Origin: Planctomycetota bacterium
GTDB taxonomy: Bacteria > Planctomycetota > SZUA-567 > H5-PLA8
Direction: 5' to 3'
Assembly: GCA_015075375.1 (NCBI GenBank)
Contig: JABTUM010000001.1
Span: forward strand, 1,049,201-1,113,200
Length of the DNA stretch: 64,000 nt
The notes below the pieces were generated by a model that ran no database searches, was not told the DNA's origin, and worked only from the letters and a program-made list of their open reading frames with translations. The translations under genes and the position numbers were made by a program. Position 1 is the stretch's first letter; each line of letters opens with the position of its first letter. Positions 25,748 through 35,500 of this stretch are shown here, one piece after another.

Positions 25748-26162
25748 CGCCGCGTCACCGTCCTGCCCATCGAAGAGCCGTCCGGCTCCGTCGAACACTC
25801 GCGGCCACGGCCTCGTCGCGTGTGCCGATCCTCCGTATAAATCCTTAGTGTGCGCTGATTTATCTACCAACAAGTGCATTTATTTCTTTTACTAAATTCA
25901 TTTGCTCTCGTTGACAATACCAGCCCAAAGTGGTTGAATGGAAAGGTTGGAACACTCCCGGTTGGCGCAATCTTTCTGCACTCGCCCGCCGGTACCGCAC
26001 CCGGTTCCCACCGACCGCATCGCTTTCGGCACCGGACTTCGCAGCCGGTTCCGGAAGTTACGCAAAGCCGTACTCCTGCACCAGGCCTAACCGCATGCCT
26101 GCTTCGGGCGCCATCCGCCTTGCCAACGGGCAAGTGCGTCACCCTTTGCTGGAGTCGACGCC
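25748..26162. other. 415-bp intergenic region with the pilin promoter and leader
   Basis: The first half is AT-rich and holds the sigma-70-type promoter annotated at 25911-25939. The remaining 220 bp would be an untranslated leader. It contains open frames but none with convincing coding character or a Shine-Dalgarno sequence. Confidence 0.6.
25911..25939 (+). promoter_or_regulatory. Sigma-70-type promoter
   Basis: A perfect TTGACA (25911-25916) is followed by a 17-bp spacer and TTGAAT (25934-25939, 4/6 match). It lies 223 bp upstream of the prepilin-like gene, which has no other promoter candidate. Confidence 0.6.
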
Positions 26163-26756
26163 ATGAAATCCAGAGGCTTCACCCTGATCGAACTGATGAT
26201 CGTCGTCGCGATCATCGCCATCATCGCCGCGATCGCGATCCCGAACCTATTGCGCTCGCGCATGGCGGCCAACGAGTCGGCGGCCATCGGAGCTTGCAAG
26301 GCGTATGCGGAAGCGCAGGAGATTTTCCGGCGCACCGACTACGACAGCGACGGCATTTTGGAATACGCGACGACTATTCGCGGCGCCAACAGCCTGTACG
26401 AGATCACGTCTGGAACGGGCGACCTGACCCTGGTCGACGCCGCGTTCGCTCGAGCGGAAGGCGATACGCCGGGCGGGGGCGGCACGGTCGAGGCGACCGC
26501 ACCCAAGGCCGGTTACATCTTCAGCGTCTTGACCGGGCAGGGCGCATCGGCGCCCGGCGGCTCGAAAACGTACGTCATCAACAGCAACATGACCGTCGGG
26601 TACGGACTGAGCGCCATTCCCAGCACGTGGGACGCCAGCGGCCGCAACAGCTTTCAGATCAACAACACCGGCACGGTATACCAGCGCGATCAAGGCGCGA
26701 CGACCTCGCACCTCACGGTGTACGGCGCCGACACCACCTGGGTGGTATCCGAGTAG
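26163..26756 (+). CDS. Type IV prepilin/type II secretion pseudopilin-like protein
   Basis: The 197-aa product has a class III prepilin leader: cleavage after Gly5 in MKSRG/FTLIELMIVVAIIAIIAAIAIPNLL, with the conserved Glu five residues into the mature protein and a hydrophobic helix after it. The mature domain includes SRMAANESAAIGACKAYAEAQEIFRRTDYDSDG, a common pattern in planctomycete-type pseudopilins, then a glycine-rich beta region. It would be processed by a PilD-type peptidase and assembled in the inner membrane. No assembly genes are nearby, so it is an orphan locus served from elsewhere. Confidence 0.9.
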   Translation: MKSRGFTLIELMIVVAIIAIIAAIAIPNLLRSRMAANESAAIGACKAYAEAQEIFRRTDYDSDGILEYATTIRGANSLYEITSGTGDLTLVDAAFARAEGDTPGGGGTVEATAPKAGYIFSVLTGQGASAPGGSKTYVINSNMTVGYGLSAIPSTWDASGRNSFQINNTGTVYQRDQGATTSHLTVYGADTTWVVSE

Positions 26757-26798
26757 CCGGCCGGAAGAACGCGGAGTCCGCGTGTGAGGAGTGGCCGT

Positions 26799-27068
26799 AT
26801 GGGACTGGTTATCCTTTGGATCGTGGTGGGCATCGCGGCCGGGCTTTGGTCAAAGCCCATCTTTCCGGGCGTGCCTTACGGCGCCTTGGTCGGCAATCAG
26901 ACCATCGGCTTAATGGGCGCGGTGGCGGGCGGGGGGCTGGCGAGCTACGCGATCGGAGACGGGAGCGCCGCGTGGGCCGTCAGCGCATTGGGCGCCTGCG
27001 CCGGATCGCTCGGACTGCTGGCCGTCATCTATCAGTGGATCACCAAGCCGGACCCCGTCACCAAATAG
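26799..27068 (+). CDS. Small integral membrane protein, GlsB/YeaQ/YmgE-like
   Basis: The 89-aa product has three predicted membrane segments (LVILWIVVGIAAGLWS, TIGLMGAVAGGGLASYAIG, VSALGACAGSLGLLAVIYQW) separated by short glycine-rich loops, as in the transglycosylase-associated family. Its function is poorly understood; related proteins are often stress-linked. The ATG at 26799 follows a GAGGAG Shine-Dalgarno; an in-frame GTG at 26784 is less likely. The gene lies 42 bp after the prepilin gene and may be cotranscribed with it. Confidence 0.72.
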   Translation: MGLVILWIVVGIAAGLWSKPIFPGVPYGALVGNQTIGLMGAVAGGGLASYAIGDGSAAWAVSALGACAGSLGLLAVIYQWITKPDPVTK

Positions 27069-27095
27069 CTCGGGCGCGCGCAGGCGGCTGGGACG

Positions 27096-27368
27096 CTACG
27101 GCTTTCTCGATGCAGTCTTGCCGCTCGATACGGTATCCGACCCGTCGTCGGGCACGTACTCGATCAAGTCGCTGAGGCTCTCCACTTCGAAGTAGCGGCA
27201 CAGCTTCTCCAGCGTGGACAGATACACGCGCTCGAACTTACAATTCTTGAGCCGAATGAGCGCCCCCTGCGACAAGCCGGTCTCTTTGGCGATCGTGCGT
27301 ATGGGTAAATCGCGGCGCTCCCGATACGCTTTATGCCGCCGCAGATCGTCGAAACTGGATCGAATCAT
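27096..27368 (-). CDS. Small XRE-type helix-turn-helix regulator
   Basis: The 90-aa product is a Cro/C1-type HTH: RRDLPIRTIAKETGLSQGALIRLKNCKFERVYLSTLEKLCRYFEVESLSDLIEYVPD. The two recognition helices lie at about 23-45, and the C-terminal LxxLCxYFxV pattern is typical of small single-domain regulators. The upstream open frame to 27533 lacks this character. A TACAAT (5/6 match to a -10 box) lies about 20 bp before the ATG on the minus strand, with no clear -35. The target is unknown. It converges on the GlsB-like gene with 27 bp between stop codons. Confidence 0.8.
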   Translation of the reverse strand: MIRSSFDDLRRHKAYRERRDLPIRTIAKETGLSQGALIRLKNCKFERVYLSTLEKLCRYFEVESLSDLIEYVPDDGSDTVSSGKTASRKP

Positions 27369-27631
27369 CGGTTGCGCGACTCCATTATTGTATCTGCTAA
27401 TGATATCTAGCGTTATCGTTGCCACTACCCAAGATTCGATCTGCGCGCAAAATAGCACCGCTAACGAGAGCGCCACCAGCGAGAAGCACGCATCTTCCGG
27501 GCGCCAAAAGCCAGCTACTCCTTGCGCTTGCAAAGCCAGCGGATGTGGTCAATGATACGCCGAGTTAAGCGATCGCAGCCAGCCGTTCTTTCGTTCTCCG
27601 GTCGTTCTTGTAAACCGTTGTCAGTAAAGGT

Positions 27632-27708
27632 GGCGGGGTAGCTCAGTTGGTTAGAGCAGCGGAATCATAATCCGCGGGTCGGGGGTTCAAATCCCTCCCC
27701 CGCTACCA
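27632..27708 (+). tRNA. tRNA with CAU anticodon (elongator Met, or Ile2 if lysidinylated)
   Basis: The 77-nt gene folds as a full cloverleaf: acceptor GGCGGGG / CCCCGCT with a terminal G-U pair, D arm GCTC / GAGC, anticodon stem GCGGA / TCCGC with loop ATCATAA (anticodon CAT), T arm GGGGG / CCCTC around TTCAAAT, discriminator A, and an encoded CCA. The D-loop AGTTGGTTA is normal. Initiator identity is excluded, since the C1-A72 mismatch and GGG/CCC anticodon-stem pairs are absent. The sequence does not decide between Met and the Ile AUA-decoding form. Confidence 0.95.
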
Positions 27709-27766
27709 CCTTTATAAACCTTCTCGACCGCCGAATCCGCCGGCAAGCCGCCTACCGGGGCTGCTT

Positions 27767-28765
27767 TTAAGCGTCGCCGGCTTCGGCCAGCCAAGCGCGC
27801 AGGAGCTGCAAGCCTTCCGCGATGCGAACGCGCGGCACATAGCCCAGATCGCGTTGGGCCCGCGCGATATTGAACCAGTGCGAGGTCGATAGCTGCCGGG
27901 CGAGAAAACGCGTCATCGGAGGCTCTTCTTTTTTGCCCCGCAAGCCGTACCACGCTTCGCAAATCGCGCCGGCGGCGTAGGCCATGCCGGGCGAGACGCG
28001 CCGCGACACGGGCGGCAGGCCCGCGGCAGCCAGGATCGCGTTAATCAGTTCGCTCATCGGCAGCGCTTCGCCGTTGCTGATGAAGTACGCCTGGCCCGCG
28101 CACGCCGCGCCGGGTTCCAGCCGCTCGGCGGCCAGCAGATGCGCTTCGGCCGCGTTGTCGATGTAAACCGAATCGACCTTCGTGCCCGGCGTTTCGACGA
28201 TGCGCAGGCTTCCGGCTTTCGCGCGCGCGACGATGCGCGGGACGAGGTGGTTGTCGCGCGGTCCCCAAATCAGGTGCGGCCGCAGGCTCACCGTGGCCAA
28301 GTCCGGACCGTTGGCCGCAAACACGCGTTGTTCGGCCAACGCTTTCGTGTGCGGATAATGCGCCAGCCAGCGGCTCGGATAAGGCGCCGACTCGTCCACG
28401 CCGCACTGATCGCGCCCGTCGAAGGTGACGCTGGGGCTTCCGGTAAAGACCAGCTTGCGCACGCCTTCGGACCGGCAGGCCTCCAGCACCCGCTCGGTGC
28501 CGGTCACGTTCACGCGGTGGTATTCGGCGTACGGCCCCCAGATGCCGGGCTTGGCCGCGGTGTGAAAGACGATCTCGCAGCCGCGTGCCGCGCGTTGGAG
28601 CGCCGCGGCGTCGTCCAGTTCGCCGCGCACTTGCTCGACGCCCAACGCCGCCAGCCACGGATACGCGCCGCGCGAAAAGGTTCGCACCGTGTCCCCGCGC
28701 GGGACAAGCATGCGCACGATCGCGCCGCCCAGGAATCCGCCGCCTCCGGTGACGAGCGCCTTCAT
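27767..28765 (-). CDS. oleD: OleD-like NAD(P)-dependent beta-keto acid reductase (SDR/3-beta-HSD family)
   Basis: The 332-aa product has the extended-SDR nucleotide-binding motif TGGGGFLG at residues 6-13 and the catalytic Tyr137/Lys141 pair in YPHTK. Ser112 in the GSPSVTFDG stretch of the same fold is the likely third residue. The order PHLIWGPRDNHLVPRIVARA then VDSVYIDNAAEAHLLA is typical of OleD-type proteins. It reduces the 2-alkyl-3-keto acid made by OleA to the beta-hydroxy acid. Its ATG overlaps the oleC stop in ATGA. It is the last gene of the pfa-ole operon. The start at 28765 is preferred over an upstream in-frame codon. Confidence 0.9.
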   Translation of the reverse strand: MKALVTGGGGFLGGAIVRMLVPRGDTVRTFSRGAYPWLAALGVEQVRGELDDAAALQRAARGCEIVFHTAAKPGIWGPYAEYHRVNVTGTERVLEACRSEGVRKLVFTGSPSVTFDGRDQCGVDESAPYPSRWLAHYPHTKALAEQRVFAANGPDLATVSLRPHLIWGPRDNHLVPRIVARAKAGSLRIVETPGTKVDSVYIDNAAEAHLLAAERLEPGAACAGQAYFISNGEALPMSELINAILAAAGLPPVSRRVSPGMAYAAGAICEAWYGLRGKKEEPPMTRFLARQLSTSHWFNIARAQRDLGYVPRVRIAEGLQLLRAWLAEAGDA

Positions 28766-30420
28766 GTTCGCGCGCTCCCCGCGCCCAGCCGTTCGGCGGC
28801 CCACTCGGCCAATTTTTCGCGGAAGATCTTCGCGTTATGCCGGATATCCACGGGGAACGCCGGATGAAACAGGATCTCGCGGATCGCGCGCGTCTGCTCG
28901 TGCTGCGCACCCAGCTCCAGCAGCTCGCGGCGAATCCGTTCCGTGTCCGGCGCAATTTCGCGCTCGAGTTCCACGCATAGCACCGGGCGCTGCGCGCCGC
29001 GCGGGCCGATGCCCACCAGCGCCGTGCGAAAGACGCTCGGATGCGCGTTGAAGATCCCTTCGCACGGCACCGAGTACCGTTCGCCTTCCGGCGTCGCCAC
29101 GCGATGCGATTTGCGCCCGCACATCCATACGCGGCCTTGCGCGTCGATGCGGCCCAGATCGCCCATGCGATGCCAGAGGCCGCCGCCGTACGGATCGGGA
29201 ATCTTCGCCAAGGCCGTCGCGTCATCGCGGTTGAAGTAGGCGCGCGTCACCGCCGCGCCTTGGACCGCGATCTCGCCGATGACGCCGGGCGGAGCAAGCA
29301 GTTCGTCCGACCACGCGGCGAACGGTTCGTCGCTTATCTTCACGATCCGCACCTGCATCCCGCGCACCGGCCGCCCGACGCAGATGCCGTGCCCCTGCCG
29401 CGTCGCCTCGGCAGTCTCGCCGAGGATCTCGGCGCTGCCGATGCTGCAGACGGGAAGCGCTTCGGTTGCGCCGTAGGGCGTAAAGAGCTGCACGCCTTCC
29501 GCGAGCAGGCTTTGAAAGCGCCGCACGGTGGCCGGCGGCACCGGCGCACCGGCCGAGAGCGCGCGCTTGAGCGACGGCAGCTTGACGCCGTGCGCTTCGC
29601 CGTACCGCGCCAACCGGTCGATCAGCGCGGGCGAACCGAACAGATTCGTGGCATTCCACTTCTGGATCGCCGCAACGAGCCGCGCCGGATCGGCCCGCGC
29701 CGGGCGCGTAGGGTCCATATCGGGCACCAACGCCGTCATGCCCAGCGCCGGACCGAAGAGCGCAAAGAGCGGAAACGTCGCCAAGTCCACCTCACCGGGT
29801 TCGATCGCATACGTCTCGCGCAGCGCTTCCACTTGAGCGGAAAAATTCGCGTGCGAATAGACCGCGCCTTTGGGACTGCCGGTGCTCCCGCTGGTGAACA
29901 GGATCGCCGCCGTCTCGTCCGGATCGACGGCGGGCATCGCGAATCCGTTGCGTTTTTCGCCTTCCTGGCGCAGGCCGGCCAGGCTACGCCCGCCCCAAAA
30001 CAGCCGCGGGCCGGCGGTGACGAGCTTCTTGATCGAACGCTTGCCCCAACCGAAAAGCACCCGCGCCGCATGCGCCTTGGAGATGCCGATGAACGCTTCG
30101 GGCGCGGACACCTCGAGACAGTGCTTCAGGTTGCGCGCGCCGATGGCCGGATCGATCAGGACCGGAACGGTGCCGCTTTTGAAAAGCGCGAAGACGAGGC
30201 CGAAGAATTCGAGGCTGGGCTTGACCATCAGCGCCGCGCGCATGCCGCGCCGTACGCCGTAGGCTTCCAGCCCCGCCGCATACGCGTCGCTGAGCCGGTT
30301 GAGTTCCTCGAACGAGTGCACGCGGTAGCGCTGCATGCCCTGCTGCAAGATCACCGCCGGCGCTTGGGGCCGGCTTTGCGCCAGCAGCGGCAGGTGCGCG
30401 GCGACGTTCACCGGGTTCAT
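28762..30420 (-). CDS. oleC: OleC-like AMP-dependent synthetase (beta-lactone synthetase)
   Basis: The 552-aa protein is an ANL-superfamily adenylating enzyme. The P-loop FTSGSTGSPKG is at residues 175-185; PYGATEALP and GDLGRIDAQGRVWMCGRKSHRV are further conserved cores, and a C-terminal Lys lies in HNAKIFREKL. OleC enzymes activate the 2-alkyl-3-hydroxy acid with ATP and close a beta-lactone. Assignment as OleC rather than a fatty acyl-CoA ligase rests on its position between oleB and oleD. It is not fused to OleB, unlike some actinobacterial versions. The oleB stop lies 10 bp upstream and its own stop overlaps oleD. Confidence 0.9.
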   Translation of the reverse strand: MNPVNVAAHLPLLAQSRPQAPAVILQQGMQRYRVHSFEELNRLSDAYAAGLEAYGVRRGMRAALMVKPSLEFFGLVFALFKSGTVPVLIDPAIGARNLKHCLEVSAPEAFIGISKAHAARVLFGWGKRSIKKLVTAGPRLFWGGRSLAGLRQEGEKRNGFAMPAVDPDETAAILFTSGSTGSPKGAVYSHANFSAQVEALRETYAIEPGEVDLATFPLFALFGPALGMTALVPDMDPTRPARADPARLVAAIQKWNATNLFGSPALIDRLARYGEAHGVKLPSLKRALSAGAPVPPATVRRFQSLLAEGVQLFTPYGATEALPVCSIGSAEILGETAEATRQGHGICVGRPVRGMQVRIVKISDEPFAAWSDELLAPPGVIGEIAVQGAAVTRAYFNRDDATALAKIPDPYGGGLWHRMGDLGRIDAQGRVWMCGRKSHRVATPEGERYSVPCEGIFNAHPSVFRTALVGIGPRGAQRPVLCVELEREIAPDTERIRRELLELGAQHEQTRAIREILFHPAFPVDIRHNAKIFREKLAEWAAERLGAGSART

Positions 30421-30430
30421 GCGCGGCCCG

Positions 30431-31363
30431 TCAGACCCGAAGCGGATGCGCGTCGAGGAACGCCTGCATCAGCTTCGCGACCTCCGGCCCCGCGTCTTCG
30501 AGGATGTAATGCCCGCAGTCGGGGAAGCGATGCAATTCGGCCTCCGGAAATGCGCGCTCCCAGCAGGCCAGGAAGTGCTTATCGAAAACGAAATCGCGCT
30601 CGCCCCAGCAGATCAGCATCGGGTGCCGGCGGAAATCGGGCAGCTTGGCTTCCACGCCGCTGACGATCGCGTAGCCCGGATCGGCGGGGTGCAGCGGGAT
30701 ATCCTGCACGAACCGAAGCACCGCGATGCGGTTTCCCCACGAGTCGTACGGCGCCTTGTAGGCAGCGCGCAAAGCCGGCGAGAGCGGCCGGCGTTTCGCG
30801 CAGACGCGCGCGGCGGAACCCGCGAAGGCGTTCAAGCCGCGCACCAGCAGCGCGCCCAGCGGAGTGCGCGTCAGCCAAAGCTGCCATGGGAACGGTTTGG
30901 AGGCGGGCAGATGGAAGGCCGACGTGTTCAGGATCACGAATCGCTTCACGCGTTCGGGATGCCGCGCCGCGTACGCCCAGCCGATCATGCCGCCCCAGTC
31001 GTGCAGGACCAGCGTCAAGTTCTCGCGCAGCCCCAAGTGCTCCAGCAGCGCTTCCAGGTCGTCCACCCGCCGCTCCAGCGTGTACGCATAGCGTTCGTCG
31101 CTGGGCTTGTCCGAAAACCCGCAGCCGATGTGGTCGGGGACCACGCAGCGGTAGCGCGTCCGGAACGTCTTCACCAGCTCGCGGAAGTACAGCGACCAGG
31201 TGGGATTGCCGTGCACCATCACGAGGGCTTCGCCCTGGCCTTCGTCCACATAGTGGTAGCGCAAGCCGCCGCGGTCGAGGTAGCGGCTCTCGAACGGGTA
31301 GAGTTCCGGATCGAGCGCTTGAAGTTTGGAGCGCAGGGCCGTTTGCATCGCCGTCTCGTTCAT
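30431..31363 (-). CDS. oleB: OleB-like alpha/beta hydrolase (beta-lactone decarboxylase)
   Basis: The 310-aa protein is a haloalkane dehalogenase-like alpha/beta hydrolase. The nucleophile is Asp122 in LHDWGG, the base His285 in CGHYILED, and an acid candidate is Asp257 in CWGERDF. HGNPTW (residues 51-56) supplies the oxyanion Asn, and Trp123 next to the nucleophile matches the dehalogenase fold. In olefin clusters this enzyme decarboxylates the cis-beta-lactone to a cis-alkene; a stand-alone dehalogenase is less likely given oleA and oleC on either side. It follows oleA after 13 bp. Confidence 0.9.
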   Translation of the reverse strand: MNETAMQTALRSKLQALDPELYPFESRYLDRGGLRYHYVDEGQGEALVMVHGNPTWSLYFRELVKTFRTRYRCVVPDHIGCGFSDKPSDERYAYTLERRVDDLEALLEHLGLRENLTLVLHDWGGMIGWAYAARHPERVKRFVILNTSAFHLPASKPFPWQLWLTRTPLGALLVRGLNAFAGSAARVCAKRRPLSPALRAAYKAPYDSWGNRIAVLRFVQDIPLHPADPGYAIVSGVEAKLPDFRRHPMLICWGERDFVFDKHFLACWERAFPEAELHRFPDCGHYILEDAGPEVAKLMQAFLDAHPLRV

Positions 31364-31376
31364 GGGCGAAGGAAAA

Positions 31377-32429
31377 TCACCACTCGATGCCCAGCATCAT
31401 GCAATTCAAGCCGCTGCCGATGCCCAGGAAGCCCACGCGGTCGCCGGCCTTCAGGAACGCGCGCTCTTCGGCCAGGGCCGCGGTCAGCGGAAGCGAAACG
31501 GTGCCGATATTGCCGAGGTACGGATACGTGACGAAATCCTTCTCCGGCGCGATGCCCAGGGTCTTGAGGATCGAGTTCTGGTGTCCCGAGCCGACTTGGT
31601 GGCAGATCACCTTATCGACCTGCTCCGTCGCCCAGCCCACATGTCCCAGGAAGCTCAGCCACGTGCGCAGCCCCAGATCCACGCCGTACTTCAGCACCAG
31701 CGGCGAGTCGGTGGTCATCACCTGCGTCGCCACGTGCGTGCCCAGCGAGGTCATCTTCTGCAGGCCCCAGCGGCACAGCCCGTAATGCTCCGGCGCGGCC
31801 ATATTTTCGCCGCCCAACAGCCTGCGGCGTTTGGAAGTCGAATACGAACCGTCCGTCAGCAGTACCGCCACCGCGCCCGAACCCCCGGTCAGCGTCGCGA
31901 CCGACGACTTGAACAGGTCCATCTCGGGGCGCTCGAGCATCCGGTCGATGGTCCGCTCGACGATCTCCCGCGCGCTCTCGCACGAGACGACCATACCGGC
32001 GCGAAGCTGGCCCAGTTCGATGCGGTTGGCGATGTCGACGATGCCGTTCAGCACGCCCAGGCACGCATTGCTCACGTCGTAAACCGAAGCGCGCGGATTG
32101 ACCCCCAGCGACGCGGCCACCCGGCAAGCCGTCGCCGGCTCGAAATTCTCGCGGCAGACCCCGGCGTAAATCAGCGCCTCCAGGTCACGCGCCGGCACGC
32201 CCGAACCGCTCAGCGCTTTGCGCGCCGCCGCGATCGCGCCCTGCGACAGCTCGTGCCCCGCATCCCACCAGCGCCGCTCCGTGATCCCCGTCCATTGGAG
32301 CAACTGGCCCGAAGGGATATGCAGCTTCTTGAAAAGCGGCGCGAGCCGTTCTTCCAGTTCCTCGCTCGTCACCACCACCGGCGGCAACTCGTAGGCGAGG
32401 GCTTCGATATGGACCTTGGTGTACTTCAT
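31377..32429 (-). CDS. oleA: OleA-like thiolase: head-to-head acyl condensation
   Basis: The 350-aa protein is a thiolase-fold enzyme with all the OleA residues at the right spacing. Cys123 is in NACLG, His277 in CHQVG and Asn307 in LGNIGT. Glu97 in the FEPATACR loop, 26 residues before the Cys, is the OleA-specific base. It joins two fatty acyl-CoA or acyl-ACP chains into a 2-alkyl-3-keto acid. The Cys-His-Asn triad alone would also fit FabH; the Glu loop and the oleBCD neighbours decide for OleA. A perfect TATAAT lies 32 bp upstream. Its position directly after the Pfa synthase suggests polyunsaturated substrates. Confidence 0.93.
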   Translation of the reverse strand: MKYTKVHIEALAYELPPVVVTSEELEERLAPLFKKLHIPSGQLLQWTGITERRWWDAGHELSQGAIAAARKALSGSGVPARDLEALIYAGVCRENFEPATACRVAASLGVNPRASVYDVSNACLGVLNGIVDIANRIELGQLRAGMVVSCESAREIVERTIDRMLERPEMDLFKSSVATLTGGSGAVAVLLTDGSYSTSKRRRLLGGENMAAPEHYGLCRWGLQKMTSLGTHVATQVMTTDSPLVLKYGVDLGLRTWLSFLGHVGWATEQVDKVICHQVGSGHQNSILKTLGIAPEKDFVTYPYLGNIGTVSLPLTAALAEERAFLKAGDRVGFLGIGSGLNCMMLGIEW

Positions 32430-32460
32430 GCTTGCCGGACGCTCGCGGGTGAAGAAGGGG

Positions 32461-32489
32461 ATTATACGGTCGAACCCGCCGGGAGCTAA
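32461..32489 (-). promoter_or_regulatory. Candidate promoter ahead of oleA
   Basis: On the minus strand TATAAT (32466-32461, 6/6) follows TTAGCT (32489-32484, 3/6) with a 17-bp spacer, inside the 99-bp gap between the pfaC-like gene and oleA. The start of transcription would fall about 25 nt before the oleA ATG. Confidence 0.42.
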
Positions 32490-32528
32490 TGGGATTTTGG
32501 GGTCTTGGCAGCCTGACGAGGTGGGCGG

Positions 32529-35500
32529 CTACAGCGCCTGGAGGCCGAAATCCTTCATCTGGTAGATCAGCCGGCCGTCCACCGAAAGGAAGCCTTCGGC
32601 CCAGATTTTCCGCGCCGAGTCGTCCACCCGGGTGATGCACGCCTCCACGGTCACGCGCCGGTCCTTGGGCACGATCTGCCCGCGGTAGATCCATTGGTGA
32701 TCCTGCCCCAAGGTCATCGCGTGCAGCAACGTCCGTTCGCCCCAGCGCGCCCGCGCGGCGACCCCCGCCAATTGCAGGAACGACTCCAGACCCAGCGACC
32801 CCGGGCAGACCGGATCCTGGAAAAAGTGCGCCTTGAAGAACCACGTCCGAGGATCGACATCCAGACTGCCGCGCAGAAAGCCCAGCCCCGCCGGGCCGCC
32901 GGCCGGCACGAACGCATCGACCCGGTCCAGCATGCGCAACTGTGCGTCCGGATAAGGCGCCTGCTCCGGAAACGCGAAGGCTTCGCCCGCTTGCGTTTCG
33001 CGGTACGGCTTGGCATCGCGGATGCCCACCTGCTGCGCCAGCGCTTCCTTGCCGAAGAATCCGAAGTACGTGTTCCCGCTGTACACCGGCCCCGCGGCAC
33101 CGCGCACGTCGAGGTCGTAGTGCTGGATGATCATTCCGCCGCTGGCCGAAATCTTGGTGCTCTTGACCGTGATCGTCAGCGTGCCGGCGTCCGGGCCGAC
33201 GGCGCGCAACTGCCGCCCCGCGCCGCCCAGGTTCCGGAAGGACAGATCGGTCGCGCTCGTCAGCGCGCTGCCCATGTACGCCGCGAGCCACCCGCACGGC
33301 TGCAGTGCGATCTCCAGCAGCACCGCGAACGGCATCCCTTGCCCCCGATGCGCCGCGAAGTACCACGCATCCGGCGGCACGTCGTACTGCGCTTCGACCG
33401 TGATGCCCGCCTTCATCTCCCACGGCGCCGCGTCCACCGCGGTGATGCGGTCCAGGAACTGGTACGGCGGACCGGGCAGCCGCGCGATGACGCGCCCCGT
33501 GCCCGTTTCGCCGGACGCGTCGAAAATTTCGTACGGCTTCCCGAACGCCACCGACGGCTTGCCCACCGCGAACGCGTGAATCCGGTCGAAGTCGTACACC
33601 GCCGGCTTGCGCTCGCCGGACGCACGCGCGGGACACGCGCCGCTCCAGACCCGCTCGAGGTCCGCGCGCGAAAGCCCCGCCAGCCGCACCGACATATCGG
33701 TGATCTCGACGATCGGCTTGCCGTCGGCGAACATCAGCGCGTCGGCGATCGCGTACGGCTCGGGACCGAAGCCGAATTCCTTCAGCGAAATGCGGTACAT
33801 CACCTTCCGCGTGCTCTCGATCACCTGCCCGCGGCACTTGAGTTGGCTGGCCACGCCCGGCACCGGCTCGCAGATCGTTCGCGCGTGCTCGGCCACCCAG
33901 CCCATGCGCAGCAACAGGATGCGCAGCGTGTGCATGCAGCATTCGTACATCAGCGTGCCCGGCATCACCCGGTCGTCGCTGAAATGGCAGGTCAGGAACC
34001 AGTCGTCGGGGCGGATATCCATCTCCGCGTCGATCTGCCCCAGCCCGTAACGCCCGCCCTTCGGGTCGAGCCGGATCACGCGGTCGACCAGTTCCATCCG
34101 CCCGCCCGGCAGGCGCGGCGGCTCGTTCAGCGCCAAATTCGCGAAGGCCGGCCCGAAGCACGCCGCCAAGTCGCCGCGCCGCAGCGCCGCGATCTGCGCA
34201 TCCGTATAGCGTTCGGTCTCCGCCAGCGCCACCGGCGGCTGCCAGTCGGCCGGACCCTTCCCCGGGATCGCGCGCTTATCCAGCTCGGTGTGCACGATCC
34301 CCTGCCCCGCCGCGAGTTCCTCCGGCGTGAAGAAGCCCGCGCAGCCGTTCTGCATCGTCAGCAACGGACGCCCGTTCACCGTCGACTCGAAGCTGAAGCG
34401 GAACAGATACGTCTGGCCCTGCCGGAAGAAGCGCTCGATGCGGATGTCGTAGCGGATCGTCTGGCCGGGCTCGGGCAGGCTTTGGTGGAACGTCACCACC
34501 GCATCGAGCAGCCGGTACATCGCCAGGCCCGCGGTCTTGAAATCGATGCCGAGGTACCCGGAAAGAAACAGGTCGGCCTGCCCGGCTTCCACCGCGATGC
34601 AGGTGGGGATGCGCCCGCCGTCGAGATACCACGCGCCCGGCCGCACGTCATGCTCGGTCACGACGCGCCCCGAACTCAGGCTCAGCGGCTCGCCTTCCAC
34701 CTCCAGAATGCGGTCGACAAGCATCAGCGGTTCGTCGGGCAGCCGCACGCGCGTCGGATGCGCGTCCACCGCCGCGAACGCGGCGCCCAAGACCTTGCCG
34801 ATGGAACCGATCGCGAACTCCATGCACTGCGCGCGATCCATGAAGACGCGCGCGGGCGCCGCAACCGGCGGCGCGCTCACGCGCTCCGCCAGCGCCGCCG
34901 GATCGGCCTGCAAGCGTTCCAGCAGCGCCAACTGCGCGCTCACCGTCGAAGCCATCGCGCGATTGAGGTCTTCGGCGAAGCTCAAGTACTGCGCGTGCGC
35001 GCGCATCCGCGCGCTCTCGGCGTTGCGGAAGCTTTCTGCCAGCGCCGTTTCCGGCGCGCCGGCGCGCGGCGCGGCCGAAACCGTTGGAGCCGGCGCGCGT
35101 TCCGGCTGCACGGCGGGCGGCGGCGGCACGCGAAACGCGCCCGGCCGCACGGGCAGCGCCAGGAGCTTCTCGTGCGCCCGCGCCTCGATCTTTTCGTCCG
35201 CTCCCGCGGATGCGTACAAACCGTCCAGCCGCACGGGCACGCGCTCGGCCACGCACTGCGCCAGCACGCGCAGCACCGTCGCCGCCTCGTCCTGCCCCAT
35301 CAGCGAAGCCGAACACGCGCGGTGCGGGCGCTCGGCGAGAATCTTGCGGATCATCTGCGTGCACGAAGAACCCGGCCCGATCTCGACGAAGATCCGCGCG
35401 CCGTCGGCGTACGCGTTCGCCACCAGCCGCGGGAAATCGATCGTGTTCAGCGCCTGCGCCTGGATCGCTTCGGCGCAGCGTTCGGGGCCGATCTCGTACG

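Noticed and set aside
25930..26166. 78-residue frame in the pilin leader
   Set aside because: No Shine-Dalgarno, begins inside the promoter and has no coding character.
28762..30420. oleC as an ordinary fatty acyl-CoA ligase
   Set aside because: The adenylation motifs fit both, but its place between oleB and oleD, with an overlap to oleD, makes OleC far more likely.
30431..31363. oleB as a haloalkane dehalogenase
   Set aside because: The fold and Asp/His are shared, but the gene sits between oleA and oleC with short spacing.
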